From positions 310,001 to 374,000 of the forward strand of contig NZ_STGT01000003.1 of NCBI RefSeq assembly GCF_004912145.1: a DNA stretch of 64,000 bases. Reading direction: 5' to 3'. Shown here piece after piece: positions 9,195 through 17,352 of this stretch; the first letter of the stretch is position 1, and the number at the start of each line of letters is the position of its first letter. The position numbers and the translations under genes are program-made. This stretch comes from Peteryoungia rhizophila. GTDB lineage: Bacteria; Pseudomonadota; Alphaproteobacteria; Rhizobiales; Rhizobiaceae. Under the pieces are notes generated by a model. The model worked only from the letters and a program-made list of their open reading frames with translations. It had not been told where the DNA came from and did no database searches.

Positions 9195-9913
9195 CAGACC
9201 AAACCCAGGGCAAGAGCGTTCCAGTAGTCCGTCGCCTCGACGAACCGCAGGGATGGATAGGATGTCCGCGATACGGCCTCCTGGGTCACATCCATCCCGC
9301 GATCGTCGGCGAGATGGCACAGGCAGGTTGGCCGGTCGAATTCCAGATCACAATCTGCTGGGATCAGTTCGCGCACCGTGGGCGAGATTGGAACCTCCCA
9401 CACATCGCCATCGACACTGATAACGGGCCCCGTCTCATAGAGAGCGTGATTGCAGGAGAACCGCACGCCCACCAGATTGCTATCTGCATGGATAACCCGC
9501 AGACGAATGGTGGTTGCTCCAATGGCCGTCACGCCGACCGATTTTACACTGATCGCGCCCTGCACATAGAGAGAACCATCGCTAAAGGTCGAGCCGTCGC
9601 TATGTTTGGTCTCTGGCATAGGTTCGAACGACCCGGAAACGTACGGAGCCGACAAGGCAGAGCGCACAGGAACGGCGATCAAACCCGATCGCCCGCCAAG
9701 CTTTTGCCGTATAGCCTGCCACGTCTGCCACTGCGCTTTGTGGCGGTTCTGCAGGATAACGTTCATGTAGTCGATCGACCAAAAGCCGAGGTCAGTCCGA
9801 TAAGACGGCGATATGCCGCCCAACGTGGCACCGCCGGACCGCGTGAATGGAACCAGGTTCGCCGCCACTTGCTGCGGACGCAAGACACAGTGCGGCCAAA
9901 CGATCATCGCCAT
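9194..9913 (-). CDS. phage tail protein (distal tail-like)
   Basis: 239 aa. It begins 10 bases inside the end of the tape measure gene. Conserved-looking parts are WPHCVLRPQQVAANLVPFTRSG at the N-terminus (the PQ-V-N-PF pattern is frequent in alphaproteobacterial tail proteins) and a C-terminal region with two Cys (LCHLADDRGMDV). The position directly after the tape measure fits the distal tail protein that closes the tube. Assignment rests on position. Confidence 0.6.
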   Translation of the reverse strand: MAMIVWPHCVLRPQQVAANLVPFTRSGGATLGGISPSYRTDLGFWSIDYMNVILQNRHKAQWQTWQAIRQKLGGRSGLIAVPVRSALSAPYVSGSFEPMPETKHSDGSTFSDGSLYVQGAISVKSVGVTAIGATTIRLRVIHADSNLVGVRFSCNHALYETGPVISVDGDVWEVPISPTVRELIPADCDLEFDRPTCLCHLADDRGMDVTQEAVSRTSYPSLRFVEATDYWNALALGLV

Positions 9914-11868
9914 TCTGCACCTGCTTTGTCGTTCTGATATCGGGCCATCGTAGGAACAACGCGCTGCGTTGACTGCTGAACGGCGACTTGCACGATGGTA
10001 CCGCTTGCCGTCTGGATCTGCTGGTCAGCGGTCTCGGCGATGACGGAGCGGTCTGCGGCGAGATTAACCGTGATCGTCTCTGCGCTGCCCGACATCCTTC
10101 CCCCGCGCGGGATGACGACTTCGCCGCGCTGGAGTATCGCCGGCACCTCACCAGGTGCCAGACCGGCCACGCCTCCGGAGTGATAGCGCTTCGCTCCGCT
10201 GAAGACGGATGGAGAGACCGCGCGCCCATGCCCATAGCCATCCTTGCCAGCGACACCTCCGGAATGCAGTATTCCTGGAATAATGAAGCCACCAAGAAGA
10301 CCACCACTACGGCCGCCGCCCGCGCCGCTGAAAATGGAACTGATGAGCTTATCAAGACCGCCATCAATGGCCTTGCTGAGTATGCGATCGAGGGCGTTGG
10401 CCAGAATATCCGCCCCACCCTTGCCAGCCCGAAGATCTGAGATGATGCCGCCAAGAACATCCTTCGCTACACCCTGAAGCTCCTGCATTGCGTCTTTGTT
10501 GGCTTTCAGCGCATCCCGTTCGGCATACGTCGCCTCGACCAGCTGCTCAATCTTGGCGCGCTGCTCGTCAGTCGCTGCCGATCCGGCGCGCCGAAGCGCG
10601 TTGGCGACCTCGCGCTCGACGTCCGTCGCTCCGAGGATGCTTTGTTCGAACTCCAGCTGCTCTATGAGATCGGCGACAGCCTTCTTTTCGCGCTCGGCAT
10701 CGCTGATCGCTTTCGAGCGTCCGCCGCCGCCGCGCGCCTTAGGCAGGCCCGTCAACTCGATCAGAGGCCGCGATTCCGGCGTCGGCCCATTCTCCGGGGT
10801 CATGAAACCGGGATTTTGAATATTCCCTTCCGCACTCCGATCCACACCGCCATAGGCACCGCGAGTAGGGTAGAGCGCCGTCGTTGCCGCACCACTGGCC
10901 GCGTTCAACTGCTGGACACTGCCCGCCGCGGCAAGCGCCGAGGCCGACAACTGGTCGAACATGGCGCGGAAAGCATCGAGCGCAGGAATGCCGGTGCTAT
11001 TGATTGCCGCAGCCAGTGCGTCCTGAACGCGCTGGACATCCTCGACGCTCAGGGAGCCATCTTCTGCAGCTGCCGCGAAATCGTTGAATGCGCTTTGCAG
11101 CCCGAGGATGACATCGGTCTCTTCGCCGGCTGCCTGAAGCTGGCTGATGAGATCGCTCATCTCCACGCCGACGCTTGCGATCTCTGCCCTGGTGCTTTCC
11201 AAGGTCCCGGCGTTGATGATCTCAATGCCCTGCCGCAGTTCGGAAAGCTTCTGCGTGCGCTCCAGCTCGTCGGCATACTCGCGCAGGGCCGGAACAGCGT
11301 CACCCCAATCACGGGCAATCTGCTGGATAAGCTGACCTTGTTTCTTCAGAGCCTCGGCAGACTTGTCGCTCTCAGAAAGCAGGCTCGTGAAATACTGGAT
11401 AGCAGAGCCGCCCAGCGCGATGATCGCAATTGTCGCCAGCGAAACCGGATTGAGCAACGACGTAAACGCTCCACCAAGCGCCGCTACAGCACCACGCGCT
11501 CCGACGCTGCCAAGGGCCTGGTTGATCTGCGAGCCCTGCTGAAGCGCAATCAGGAACGGCGACTGCCCACCCGCAAGCTGGACACCGATATCATTCAATT
11601 GTGCGGCAAGGTTACCGGTCTGGACCGTAGAGGCCTTCATCGCCTCCTGATATCGGCGCCCGCTATTTGCAGCGGTGTTGAAGGCCCTGTTGCTGTTGGC
11701 GGCCACGCCATCAAACGCAATACCTGCAGCCTTGTCTATTCCGCCGAAAGCCTGCTCGATCGCCTTCGTATCGCGCTGCGTCTGTCCGACCAGGCCCTTC
11801 AGCTGCCGCTGGATCTGGCGCACGTCGGCACTGATGCTCAGCACCAGCTGTTCATTGTCAGTCGCCAT
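9904..11868 (-). CDS. tail tape measure protein
   Basis: 654 aa. Residues 1-50 form a charged helix with ADVRQIQRQLKGLVGQTQ, as in tape measure N-termini. A hydrophobic segment (PVSLATIAIIALGGSAIQYF) lies near residue 145. Long Ala/Glu helices fill residues 180-470, and the C-terminus is Gly-rich with GGVAGKDGYGHGRAV. This is short for a tape measure, which predicts a tail shorter than that of lambda. Its ATG lies inside the end of the chaperone T frame (11858-12022), the usual chaperone/tape measure arrangement. Confidence 0.85.
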   Translation of the reverse strand: MATDNEQLVLSISADVRQIQRQLKGLVGQTQRDTKAIEQAFGGIDKAAGIAFDGVAANSNRAFNTAANSGRRYQEAMKASTVQTGNLAAQLNDIGVQLAGGQSPFLIALQQGSQINQALGSVGARGAVAALGGAFTSLLNPVSLATIAIIALGGSAIQYFTSLLSESDKSAEALKKQGQLIQQIARDWGDAVPALREYADELERTQKLSELRQGIEIINAGTLESTRAEIASVGVEMSDLISQLQAAGEETDVILGLQSAFNDFAAAAEDGSLSVEDVQRVQDALAAAINSTGIPALDAFRAMFDQLSASALAAAGSVQQLNAASGAATTALYPTRGAYGGVDRSAEGNIQNPGFMTPENGPTPESRPLIELTGLPKARGGGGRSKAISDAEREKKAVADLIEQLEFEQSILGATDVEREVANALRRAGSAATDEQRAKIEQLVEATYAERDALKANKDAMQELQGVAKDVLGGIISDLRAGKGGADILANALDRILSKAIDGGLDKLISSIFSGAGGGRSGGLLGGFIIPGILHSGGVAGKDGYGHGRAVSPSVFSGAKRYHSGGVAGLAPGEVPAILQRGEVVIPRGGRMSGSAETITVNLAADRSVIAETADQQIQTASGTIVQVAVQQSTQRVVPTMARYQNDKAGAEWR

Positions 11869-12022
11869 GAGGGTTTCCGTTCAGCCAGGTCCAGAGCTCG
11901 TCCTTCTCGGACTCGCTAAGCTTCTTGTCGCCCTCTGGGTCATTGGCTTGGATGAAGCCATCGAGAGCGGCGAGGTATTCAAAGATCGAAAGGCCCATCA
12001 CCTCTTGCGGTGACAGCCCCAT
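11858..12022 (-). CDS. tail assembly chaperone T frame (expressed by -1 frameshift)
   Basis: Read alone this is a 54-aa frame from the ATG at 12022 (begins MGLSPQEVMGLSIFEYLAAL). The frame is however open upstream without a stop back to the A7 run at 12109-12115, and gives KIGGGKSGGGERPLPNGK then LRFAAIIGNGIAMGLSP. It therefore most likely exists as the C-terminal part of a G-T fusion of about 193 aa, as lambda gpGT does. The composition (LGLSP then F/W and E-rich) fits T domains, which recruit tail tube protein to the tape measure. It overlaps the tape measure start by 11 bases. Confidence 0.8.
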   Translation of the reverse strand: MGLSPQEVMGLSIFEYLAALDGFIQANDPEGDKKLSESEKDELWTWLNGNPHGD

Positions 12023-12024
12023 CG

Positions 12025-12438
12025 CTATTCCGTTACCGATGATGGCGGCAAATCGGAGTTTTCCGTTGGGAAGTGGTCGCTCCCCGCCTCCGGACTTGCC
12101 GCCGCCGATTTTTTTCCGACGTCTTCCTCCGGCGTGCCAACGACACCGGCGCCGAGGACGCGTTGGGCGACGACGAGGCTTTCGAGCGGAGGCCGCTTTT
12201 CAACTTCGGAGGCCACCAGGTCCAGCGCGGTTTGTGTGTCGACACCCGCTCCAATCAGGCCCCATTTGATGACCTCAGAAATGTCCTGAAGCTTCCACCG
12301 ACCCGTCAGCAGTCTGTCGAGAACGACATAAGGCCCGGCATCGCAAGCCTCCTGGATCTTCATCAGCTCCCGCCACGCGAGGCGGAAGAAAGTCTTCTTC
12401 CCGTTGAAAGGGACCTCGCATGAACCGTCGCGACTCAT
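12025..12438 (-). CDS. tail assembly chaperone G frame (GTA gp10-like)
   Basis: 137 aa. It begins MSRDGSCEVPFNGKKTFFRL, then a helix ELMKIQEACDAGPYVVLDRLL, a pattern of the GTA gp10/tail chaperone family. The start overlaps the stop of the tail tube gene (TGATG). Near residue 108 the codons GGA AAA AAA carry a slippery A AAA AAA in phase; a -1 slip joins the product to the T frame that ends at 11858. Unshifted ribosomes stop at 12025, giving the shorter, more abundant protein. The order tube, G, T, tape measure is the canonical siphovirus order. Confidence 0.85.
   Translation of the reverse strand: MSRDGSCEVPFNGKKTFFRLAWRELMKIQEACDAGPYVVLDRLLTGRWKLQDISEVIKWGLIGAGVDTQTALDLVASEVEKRPPLESLVVAQRVLGAGVVGTPEEDVGKKSAAASPEAGSDHFPTENSDLPPSSVTE
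12109..12115 (-). other. programmed -1 ribosomal frameshift site (A AAA AAA)
   Basis: Seven consecutive A on the minus strand. The zero-frame codons are GGA (12117-12115), AAA and AAA, so the heptamer has the X XXY YYZ phase needed for tandem slippage. The -1 frame from 12109 has no stop until 11860-11858, after 84 codons including the stop. A GC-rich segment follows and could act as a pause element. Confidence 0.8.
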
Positions 12439-12887
12439 CAGGGCGTTGCCGGCGTGACGGTGCGGACCATTTCGCCATCGGACTGCATCGACACATTCAG
12501 CGTCGCACGGCCGGCATTGGCGGCACCAGCCTCAAGGCTCTCGATGTGCATCGAGCCGGTCCATGTGATGGTCTTCGTCGGAAATTCCCATTCGACCTTG
12601 GCTGGAATAGAATCGATGCTGTCGTAGCCGTCGAGCCAGATCTCGACGCTCTGCTCGGCAAGGACACCCTCGCCACTGATCGACATCGAGAGCGAGGTGG
12701 CATCTCGGCCAAGCCAGTCGATCTTGTCCGGGTCATCGCAGTCAGGAATATTGACCTCTTCCAGCCCCTTGTTCAGCGTGATCGAGCGCTGCGTGAAGCC
12801 GCACGGCGCGGCATAGACGATGGGATCGGAATCGTCACCGAGCAGGACGCGGAATTTGCCGCCCTTGATGGTAGTTGCCTTGGCCAT
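12438..12887 (-). CDS. major tail tube protein
   Basis: 149 aa, starting MAKATTIKGGKFRVLLGDD. The order (connector, terminator, tube, chaperones) and the sequence pattern with SITLNKGLEEVNIPDCDDPD and SMSISGEGVLAEQS fit the GTA gp9/TP901-1 type tail tube family. A GAGACAG ribosome site stands before the ATG. It should polymerise into the tail tube around the tape measure. Confidence 0.8.
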   Translation of the reverse strand: MAKATTIKGGKFRVLLGDDSDPIVYAAPCGFTQRSITLNKGLEEVNIPDCDDPDKIDWLGRDATSLSMSISGEGVLAEQSVEIWLDGYDSIDSIPAKVEWEFPTKTITWTGSMHIESLEAGAANAGRATLNVSMQSDGEMVRTVTPATP

Positions 12888-12906
12888 AGCTGTCTCCTGG
12901 TGGCAG

Positions 12907-13335
12907 TTAAGGTTGTTCCGCGAAGCCTTCGAAGGTCATCACGGCATGCGAGGTGAGCCCATCCGGATCACGGAGGAACCGCGTCTGCCGGTGGCGAAAA
13001 TCCACGAGTGCATTTGTTGGCAAGGTGAGATCCGGCGACTTCAGCGCCTTGCGGATCTCGTCACTGATGCGTTTCGCCTCCGGAAAGCCGACGGCGCGCG
13101 ACCAGACATCGATATCGAGTGATATTTCGAAGCCATCGATACAATCAGCATCGTCGCTGGTCTCGTCGCCTTCTCCAACGCTGATGTATGGCCATCCAGC
13201 TCCCGTCTGAGCTATGCGCAGATCTTCTTTAGGCACTGAATCATAGACCCTTCCGTTGACGGAGGCCGAGAGGCCAGCCCATGCCTTCAGTCGCGCAACG
13301 ATTACGCCTTGCAGTTCCAGCGACGGTGAAGCCAT
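12907..13335 (-). CDS. tail terminator/completion protein (DUF3168-like)
   Basis: 142 aa. It starts MASPSLELQGVIVARLKAW and contains GRVYDSVPKED, WPYISVGEGD and ISLDIDVWSR, which is the DUF3168/GTA gp8 pattern. These proteins cap the tail tube and meet the head connector. It begins immediately after the stop of the gp10-like gene with one base between. Confidence 0.85.
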   Translation of the reverse strand: MASPSLELQGVIVARLKAWAGLSASVNGRVYDSVPKEDLRIAQTGAGWPYISVGEGDETSDDADCIDGFEISLDIDVWSRAVGFPEAKRISDEIRKALKSPDLTLPTNALVDFRHRQTRFLRDPDGLTSHAVMTFEGFAEQP

Positions 13336-13761
13336 TTACTTGCTCTTCGCTTTCTTCACAGCCTTGCGGACCGCAGCAGCCATGTTGCGCCGGACCCGTT
13401 TCCGCTCCTGGCGCCAGGTAGGGAAGATATGCGGGCGCTTCGACATCTTGACGGTCCCAAACTCCAAGAAGCGCCAGATGAAGTCGGCAAACACGCCGGT
13501 TGCGCTCGGATCCTTGGTGTCGCTGTTCGAGGCGCCACCACCCAGTGCGCGCTCCTTTGGCCGATCTGCCAGACGCGCTGCCTGAATGCTGGCCTGATAG
13601 CCGCCCGTGCGCGGGCCAGGAGCGCGAGGCTTGATCTTGTTCGCCACCGACTGCGCACCTTCGAGCTGCGCCTTGGCGAGCTCTTCTTCAGCCTCCGGGA
13701 CAATACTCCGCAACATCCGTGTCACCTTTTCGCGGCCCAGCATCTTAGCCTTGATCGCCAT
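13336..13761 (-). CDS. HK97 gp10-family head-tail protein
   Basis: 141 aa, strongly basic. It opens MAIKAKMLGREKVTRMLRSI and carries TGGYQASIQAARLAD and FLEFGTVKMSKRPHIFPTW. The EFGT-x-x-M-x-x-x-P-x-x-x-P pattern is diagnostic of the HK97 gp10/minor tail family. It is involved in joining head and tail. It overlaps the small gene at 13745-13930 by 17 bases and ends beside the DUF3168-like gene. Confidence 0.85.
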   Translation of the reverse strand: MAIKAKMLGREKVTRMLRSIVPEAEEELAKAQLEGAQSVANKIKPRAPGPRTGGYQASIQAARLADRPKERALGGGASNSDTKDPSATGVFADFIWRFLEFGTVKMSKRPHIFPTWRQERKRVRRNMAAAVRKAVKKAKSK

Positions 13762-13930
13762 CGGACACCTCGTTGGGGCTGGCTCGATCGAGCGAGACCG
13801 CCTTTCCGGCAGCGATCGCGCGTTCCGCGCAATCGCGCTTCACCGTCTTCTTCATTCCGGCCCGATACCCAATCGTCACCTGCGGCGTTGGCTTGTAGTC
13901 GAAGTCATAGGTGAACAGGACCCGGGCCAC
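13745..13930 (-). CDS. small phage protein in connector block
   Basis: 61 aa (begins MARVLFTYDFDYKPTPQVTI, then YRAGMKKTVKRDCAERAIAA). Small proteins of this pattern, with a YRAG-x-x-x-x-V followed by a basic helix, recur between head-tail adaptor and gp10 genes in alphaproteobacterial phages. The role is unknown. It overlaps the next gene by 17 bases, so it is translated with the structural block. Confidence 0.6.
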   Translation of the reverse strand: MARVLFTYDFDYKPTPQVTIGYRAGMKKTVKRDCAERAIAAGKAVSLDRASPNEVSDGDQG

Positions 13931-13939
13931 CGATAGCTC

Positions 13940-14299
13940 CTATGCCGCAACGCCGCTCTTGACCTGGAAATAAACAAAGCCGGGCATCGTGATCCCGTCT
14001 GGCTGCGCAGTGATGGCGTAAGTCCGCGCCACGCCGTGGTCATTGATTACGGCCTGCCATTCAGAGGTTATCTGACGGGTCTGCGTCGACGAGCGCACAT
14101 ACACATGCAGCACCTGCGTGCCTTCGAGGCGAGCGGCAGCGACGGCCTCGGACAGACCGCCAGGGCGCAACGCCGCCCAGACCGTGAACTTGTCCTCGAA
14201 TGGCCCGGAAATCTGATTTCCGTATCCATCGTCAGAAATGCTCCGCGCCTGAAATCGTACCTTTCGGTCGAACTCCGGCTCCGAAGGTGGTTTTGCCAT
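13940..14299 (-). CDS. head-tail adaptor (head closure) protein
   Basis: 119 aa. FDRKVRFQARSISDDGYGNQ and FTVWAALRPGGLSEAVAAARLEG match the phage head-tail joining protein family (SPP1 gp16/HK97 gp7-like): the D-x-x-x-F-x...W-A pattern and the basic L-E-G helix are visible. It probably closes the connector below the gp6-like protein encoded just upstream. Confidence 0.8.
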   Translation of the reverse strand: MAKPPSEPEFDRKVRFQARSISDDGYGNQISGPFEDKFTVWAALRPGGLSEAVAAARLEGTQVLHVYVRSSTQTRQITSEWQAVINDHGVARTYAITAQPDGITMPGFVYFQVKSGVAA

Positions 14300-14306
14300 T
14301 TCTCAC

Positions 14307-14636
14307 CTATGATAGCGCGGGATCTCGGAGTGGTTTCAGGAGGGCTTTGACAGATGGCGGCAGCTCATCGCCGGCAAAATCCTGCCTTAGGTCGGCCGGT
14401 CTATACCAGTGCCGGAGCAGCAGGATCACCGCGACCTGGAGGACTTCCGGAACGACGGCGCCTTCTGGCAATTCGCCATCGACCAAGCCGAGAACGATAC
14501 CGGCACGAGCGTCGAGGTGGTTGATCACCGCTCCCGATGCGGCGGGGATATACACGTCCTGCAGCAGCTCGTCGTCATCCGAGCCATCCACGCGTAGCGC
14601 ATCCTTAACACTCGGCAGGGAAACCAGAGAGACCAT
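14307..14636 (-). CDS. head-tail connector, gp6-like
   Basis: 109 aa. LPSVKDALRVDGSDDDELLQ followed by IPAASGAVINHLDAR is the gp6/phage gp15-type connector signature (LEEAKxHLRVDxxxDDxxI...I-x-x-A). It forms the ring under the portal. Its ATG shares bases with the stop of the upstream collagen-like gene. Confidence 0.85.
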   Translation of the reverse strand: MVSLVSLPSVKDALRVDGSDDDELLQDVYIPAASGAVINHLDARAGIVLGLVDGELPEGAVVPEVLQVAVILLLRHWYRPADLRQDFAGDELPPSVKALLKPLRDPALS

Positions 14637-15496
14637 CAGCTGCCTCCTGCGGGAATGCCGACGCGAAAGGGCTGGGCGGCCTTGGCTTCCTTAACCACAC
14701 CATCCTTGCCGTCGCGGCCGCGCTTCACTGAGAGGCGCCAATCATCGCCGGCATCCGGCTTAGCTGAAGTCTCTTTCTGCGCGATCCAGACGCTGCCCGC
14801 CCAGGTCACGGCATCGCCGGCCTTGTAATCATTACCCTCCCGATAGACGCCGCGGTCGATGACAACCGGCATTACGAAGGGAAATTCCTTGACACGCTCG
14901 CCTTGAACGAACCGCAGCGTGAAGGTTTTCTCCCCATCGTAGACCACATCGAGGTCATCAAAGCCGAAGCCGTCCAGTCCCGGCTTGCCTTCTCCGTCCC
15001 TGCCGACGACCGTGCCGAGGCTCTTGGTAGCGCCATCAGTCAGCGTCACGACAAGCTCACCGTTCCGATCGATCAGAGCGCCTGCCAAGCCCACCCCGTC
15101 TTTCCCATCGATACCGTCCTTGCCGTCTTTCGCTACAGGAAGCTCGCTGACCCGCCTCTCGACTTCGGAGGCAATGATGGGCGCTAGATCCTCGACAGGC
15201 ACACTCTTGCCGTTCTGAGGGACGGGGATGACTGAAACAGCCGCCTTCACCGCTTCACCGATCATGGCGGGGAAGTCAGGAAGCTCTGGCAACTGCGGAA
15301 TTTCGGGGATGACAATCCCTTCCAAGGCAGCCTTGAGTGCTTCGAGATCGCCCGAGAGATCAACAGGCGCCGGTATGGCTTCAAAGTGCTTTTCCAGCGC
15401 ATCAATGCGTGAACGGAGCGGTGCCATCTCCTTTTCGAGATAGCCCTTGACCACGCCGACGATCTCCGCGCCGAAGGCCTTGCCGTCGAAAGTCAT
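14636..15496 (-). CDS. collagen-like phage virion protein with CBM-like module
   Basis: 286 aa. A charged N-terminal helix (residues 1-45) is followed by a Pro-rich linker. Collagen-like Gly-x-y stretches occur around residue 125 (KDGKDGIDGKDGVG), at about 165-175, and again near the C-terminus (RGRDGKDG). Between them, around residues 225-250, YREGNDYKAGDAVTWAGSVW resembles the aromatic core of CBM5/12 chitin-binding modules. It is coupled to the portal gene (ATG overlaps its stop). Collagen-like and carbohydrate-binding segments are typical of surface-exposed virion parts, so it may decorate the head or neck; this is inference. Confidence 0.65.
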   Translation of the reverse strand: MTFDGKAFGAEIVGVVKGYLEKEMAPLRSRIDALEKHFEAIPAPVDLSGDLEALKAALEGIVIPEIPQLPELPDFPAMIGEAVKAAVSVIPVPQNGKSVPVEDLAPIIASEVERRVSELPVAKDGKDGIDGKDGVGLAGALIDRNGELVVTLTDGATKSLGTVVGRDGEGKPGLDGFGFDDLDVVYDGEKTFTLRFVQGERVKEFPFVMPVVIDRGVYREGNDYKAGDAVTWAGSVWIAQKETSAKPDAGDDWRLSVKRGRDGKDGVVKEAKAAQPFRVGIPAGGS

Positions 15497-16842
15497 CAGC
15501 GGAGTCCTTTGTAGATTTCGATGAGCGCGGCGCGAGCCTCAGCTTCGGCAGCATTGTCATTGGCAGCCTCTGCAGGCTCCGGCGTTGCCGCTGGAACAGT
15601 GCCGAACGGGTCGGCCTGAGCATCACGCTTGGCGAGAGCCTCAAGGCTAAAGTTCTGCTGTTGAAGCATGGGGCTATCACCGCCGGGCTTTGGCTTGAGT
15701 TCGAGCCGCTTCCTCTGCTCATTCGGAGACATGATGCCCTTCGACTTATCGAGCATCTCCATCTGAGTAACACTGTCCATGCGAAGAAGATTGTCGGTGT
15801 CAAACTCGGTTCCGATGGTCTCGACCATGCCGAGACCTTCATCCAGGCAGAGTTCGATCGACTCCAGAAGAACCTGAAGGCACTGGGAATAGTATTCGAC
15901 GTTCAAGCTTTGGACATTGTTTGCTGTTGGCACGGGTCCAAGGCCGATCTTGTAAGGCGGCACGTGGTAAGTCGAGCAGACGACCTCGCCGGACCATTTC
16001 AGCTGTTCGATCAGCTGGGAGTCGGTCGCCTTCGCCCTCATCGCCTCATACTTGAGTCCATCGCCAAGGACCGCGACCTTTCCAGAGTTTTTGCCGGAAA
16101 AGTTCGCGTCCCAGTATGCCTTGAGCCTGTCGGCCGTGTCCTGTGCAATCGAGCCAGGAGCGGTCAGGACGCCCCCTGGTCGAGCGCCATTCTGGAAGAA
16201 GAGAGTACTGTCGTTCTGGACGGCGATCCCCTGCATGGCAGCAAGGCCGCCGGCGAAGATGGGAGAAAGACCGACCAGAGGATGAAAGAAGCAATTGAAG
16301 CGGTCGTGGATAATTTCTCGCGCGGGCACGATCACGCTTTCCTCTACGCCGCCGAGGGGGTCCTTGCTCAACTGATAGAAGACACTGCCATTCTCGGAAA
16401 CCAGAGGCGTCACCAGCATAGGATCGAGCACGTAAAGCTTGACCACGACACCGCGGCCGTCGCGTTGCTTGAGGATGTAGGCGTTGCCCCGCTGCAGCTT
16501 CGATAGAACCCAAGCCTCCATGAACTGGATGCGATTCTGGAAACTGTTCGGCTTGCGCAGAACCGGCGAATACGCCGGATTGCTGGTTTCAGTCCAAATC
16601 CCGTCGCCGTCTTTCGCGACAAGCTTGATACGCAGCTTCGAGATGTCCGAGGCGATCAACGTCCTACAGGCGAAGTCGGCGTGGTTCGACAAAACGGAAT
16701 CGTAATTGATCTCGACGTTCTGCTGCCAGGCGCCTGCGTAGGACTCCAGGACGCTCCACCAGCCACGGCGCCCGCTACTCACTGGCGACATAGATTTCTG
16801 TGCCGCTCGACTGCGGGTAATGTCCATGCCGAAGAGACGCAT
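15496..16842 (-). CDS. phage portal protein (HK97 family)
   Basis: 448 aa. Typical segments are NHADFACRTLIASDISKLRI near residue 55, FMEAWVLSKLQRGNAYILK near 107, the stem/crown region, and YYSQCLQVLLESIELCLDE near 320. The last 60 residues are Ala/Glu-rich and low in complexity. HK97-type portals form the dodecameric DNA port. Here the gene lies downstream of the capsid fusion instead of between terminase and protease, which is an unusual order. Confidence 0.9.
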   Translation of the reverse strand: MRLFGMDITRSRAAQKSMSPVSSGRRGWWSVLESYAGAWQQNVEINYDSVLSNHADFACRTLIASDISKLRIKLVAKDGDGIWTETSNPAYSPVLRKPNSFQNRIQFMEAWVLSKLQRGNAYILKQRDGRGVVVKLYVLDPMLVTPLVSENGSVFYQLSKDPLGGVEESVIVPAREIIHDRFNCFFHPLVGLSPIFAGGLAAMQGIAVQNDSTLFFQNGARPGGVLTAPGSIAQDTADRLKAYWDANFSGKNSGKVAVLGDGLKYEAMRAKATDSQLIEQLKWSGEVVCSTYHVPPYKIGLGPVPTANNVQSLNVEYYSQCLQVLLESIELCLDEGLGMVETIGTEFDTDNLLRMDSVTQMEMLDKSKGIMSPNEQRKRLELKPKPGGDSPMLQQQNFSLEALAKRDAQADPFGTVPAATPEPAEAANDNAAEAEARAALIEIYKGLR

Positions 16843-16924
16843 ACGTCATCCACTTTCAGTTGACGATCGAAGTTGAAGGTCCAGATGCGCCAAGGCGCGA
16901 TTGTTGACTTATCAAAGCCGGCTC

Positions 16925-16942
16925 ATTGCAGGATCCTGCAAT
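16925..16942. promoter_or_regulatory. 18-bp perfect palindrome, probable operator
   Basis: ATTGCAGGATCCTGCAAT reads identically on both strands. It lies in the gap between the portal gene and the plus-strand gene at 16995, with a TTGACT element 16 bases before it. A dimeric regulator could bind here to control the plus-strand gene. The binding protein is unknown. Confidence 0.5.
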
Positions 16943-16994
16943 AGACAGACCCTGCCCCTTGTGGCCTCCTGCCCGAAACAGGAGCCCCAAGCCC

Positions 16995-17207
16995 ATGGAT
17001 GACATCACCCACGCAATTCAGGTCGAGCCCGGTCGCTGGCGCGTTTACGTGGCCCGCGAGAACATGCGCCAGGTCAGGATCATGACCGCCCTGCAGTTCT
17101 CCCGGCTGCTCGCCGGGGAGCCCCATGAAGTGGAATTGACCTTCATGGAATGGGAAGACGAAGGCGCAGATGACCTCATCGAGGGCCGGTTGCTGTTGAA
17201 GGACTGA
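16995..17207 (+). CDS. small plus-strand gene inside the late block
   Basis: 70 aa from the ATG at 16995 (begins MDDITHAIQVEPGRWRVYVA; ends EDEGADDLIEGRLLLKD). It is acidic and hydrophilic, with a likely beta-sheet N-terminus and no membrane segment. It is transcribed against the structural operon and its end overlaps the small minus-strand gene by 32 bases. A perfect palindrome lies just upstream. This is the layout of a moron with its own promoter. I do not recognise the family. Confidence 0.55.
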   Translation: MDDITHAIQVEPGRWRVYVARENMRQVRIMTALQFSRLLAGEPHEVELTFMEWEDEGADDLIEGRLLLKD

Positions 17208-17352
17208 TCACGCCATTCTTGATGGGGCTGGCGTCGTAAGCGATATTGTTCTCGCTCTCGAACTGGACGCCACGTTCGCCGTCGCCTGGCGGTGTCCGCG
17301 ACACGCGATAGCCAAGGCCCCGCCTTGTGATGAGGTAGACCTTCTTTGCCAT
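17176..17352 (-). CDS. small phage protein
   Basis: 58 aa from the ATG at 17352, which overlaps the stop of the preceding gene (TGATGG). It begins MAKKVYLITRRGLGYRVSRT. It is basic at the N-terminus with an apparent beta hairpin. It may be a small head accessory protein, but nothing shows this beyond its position between capsid and portal. Confidence 0.5.
   Translation of the reverse strand: MAKKVYLITRRGLGYRVSRTPPGDGERGVQFESENNIAYDASPIKNGVISPSTATGPR

Noticed and set aside
10642..11919. Plus-strand frame of 425 codons opposite the tape measure gene
   Set aside because: Antisense shadow; no ribosome site, composition not protein-like.
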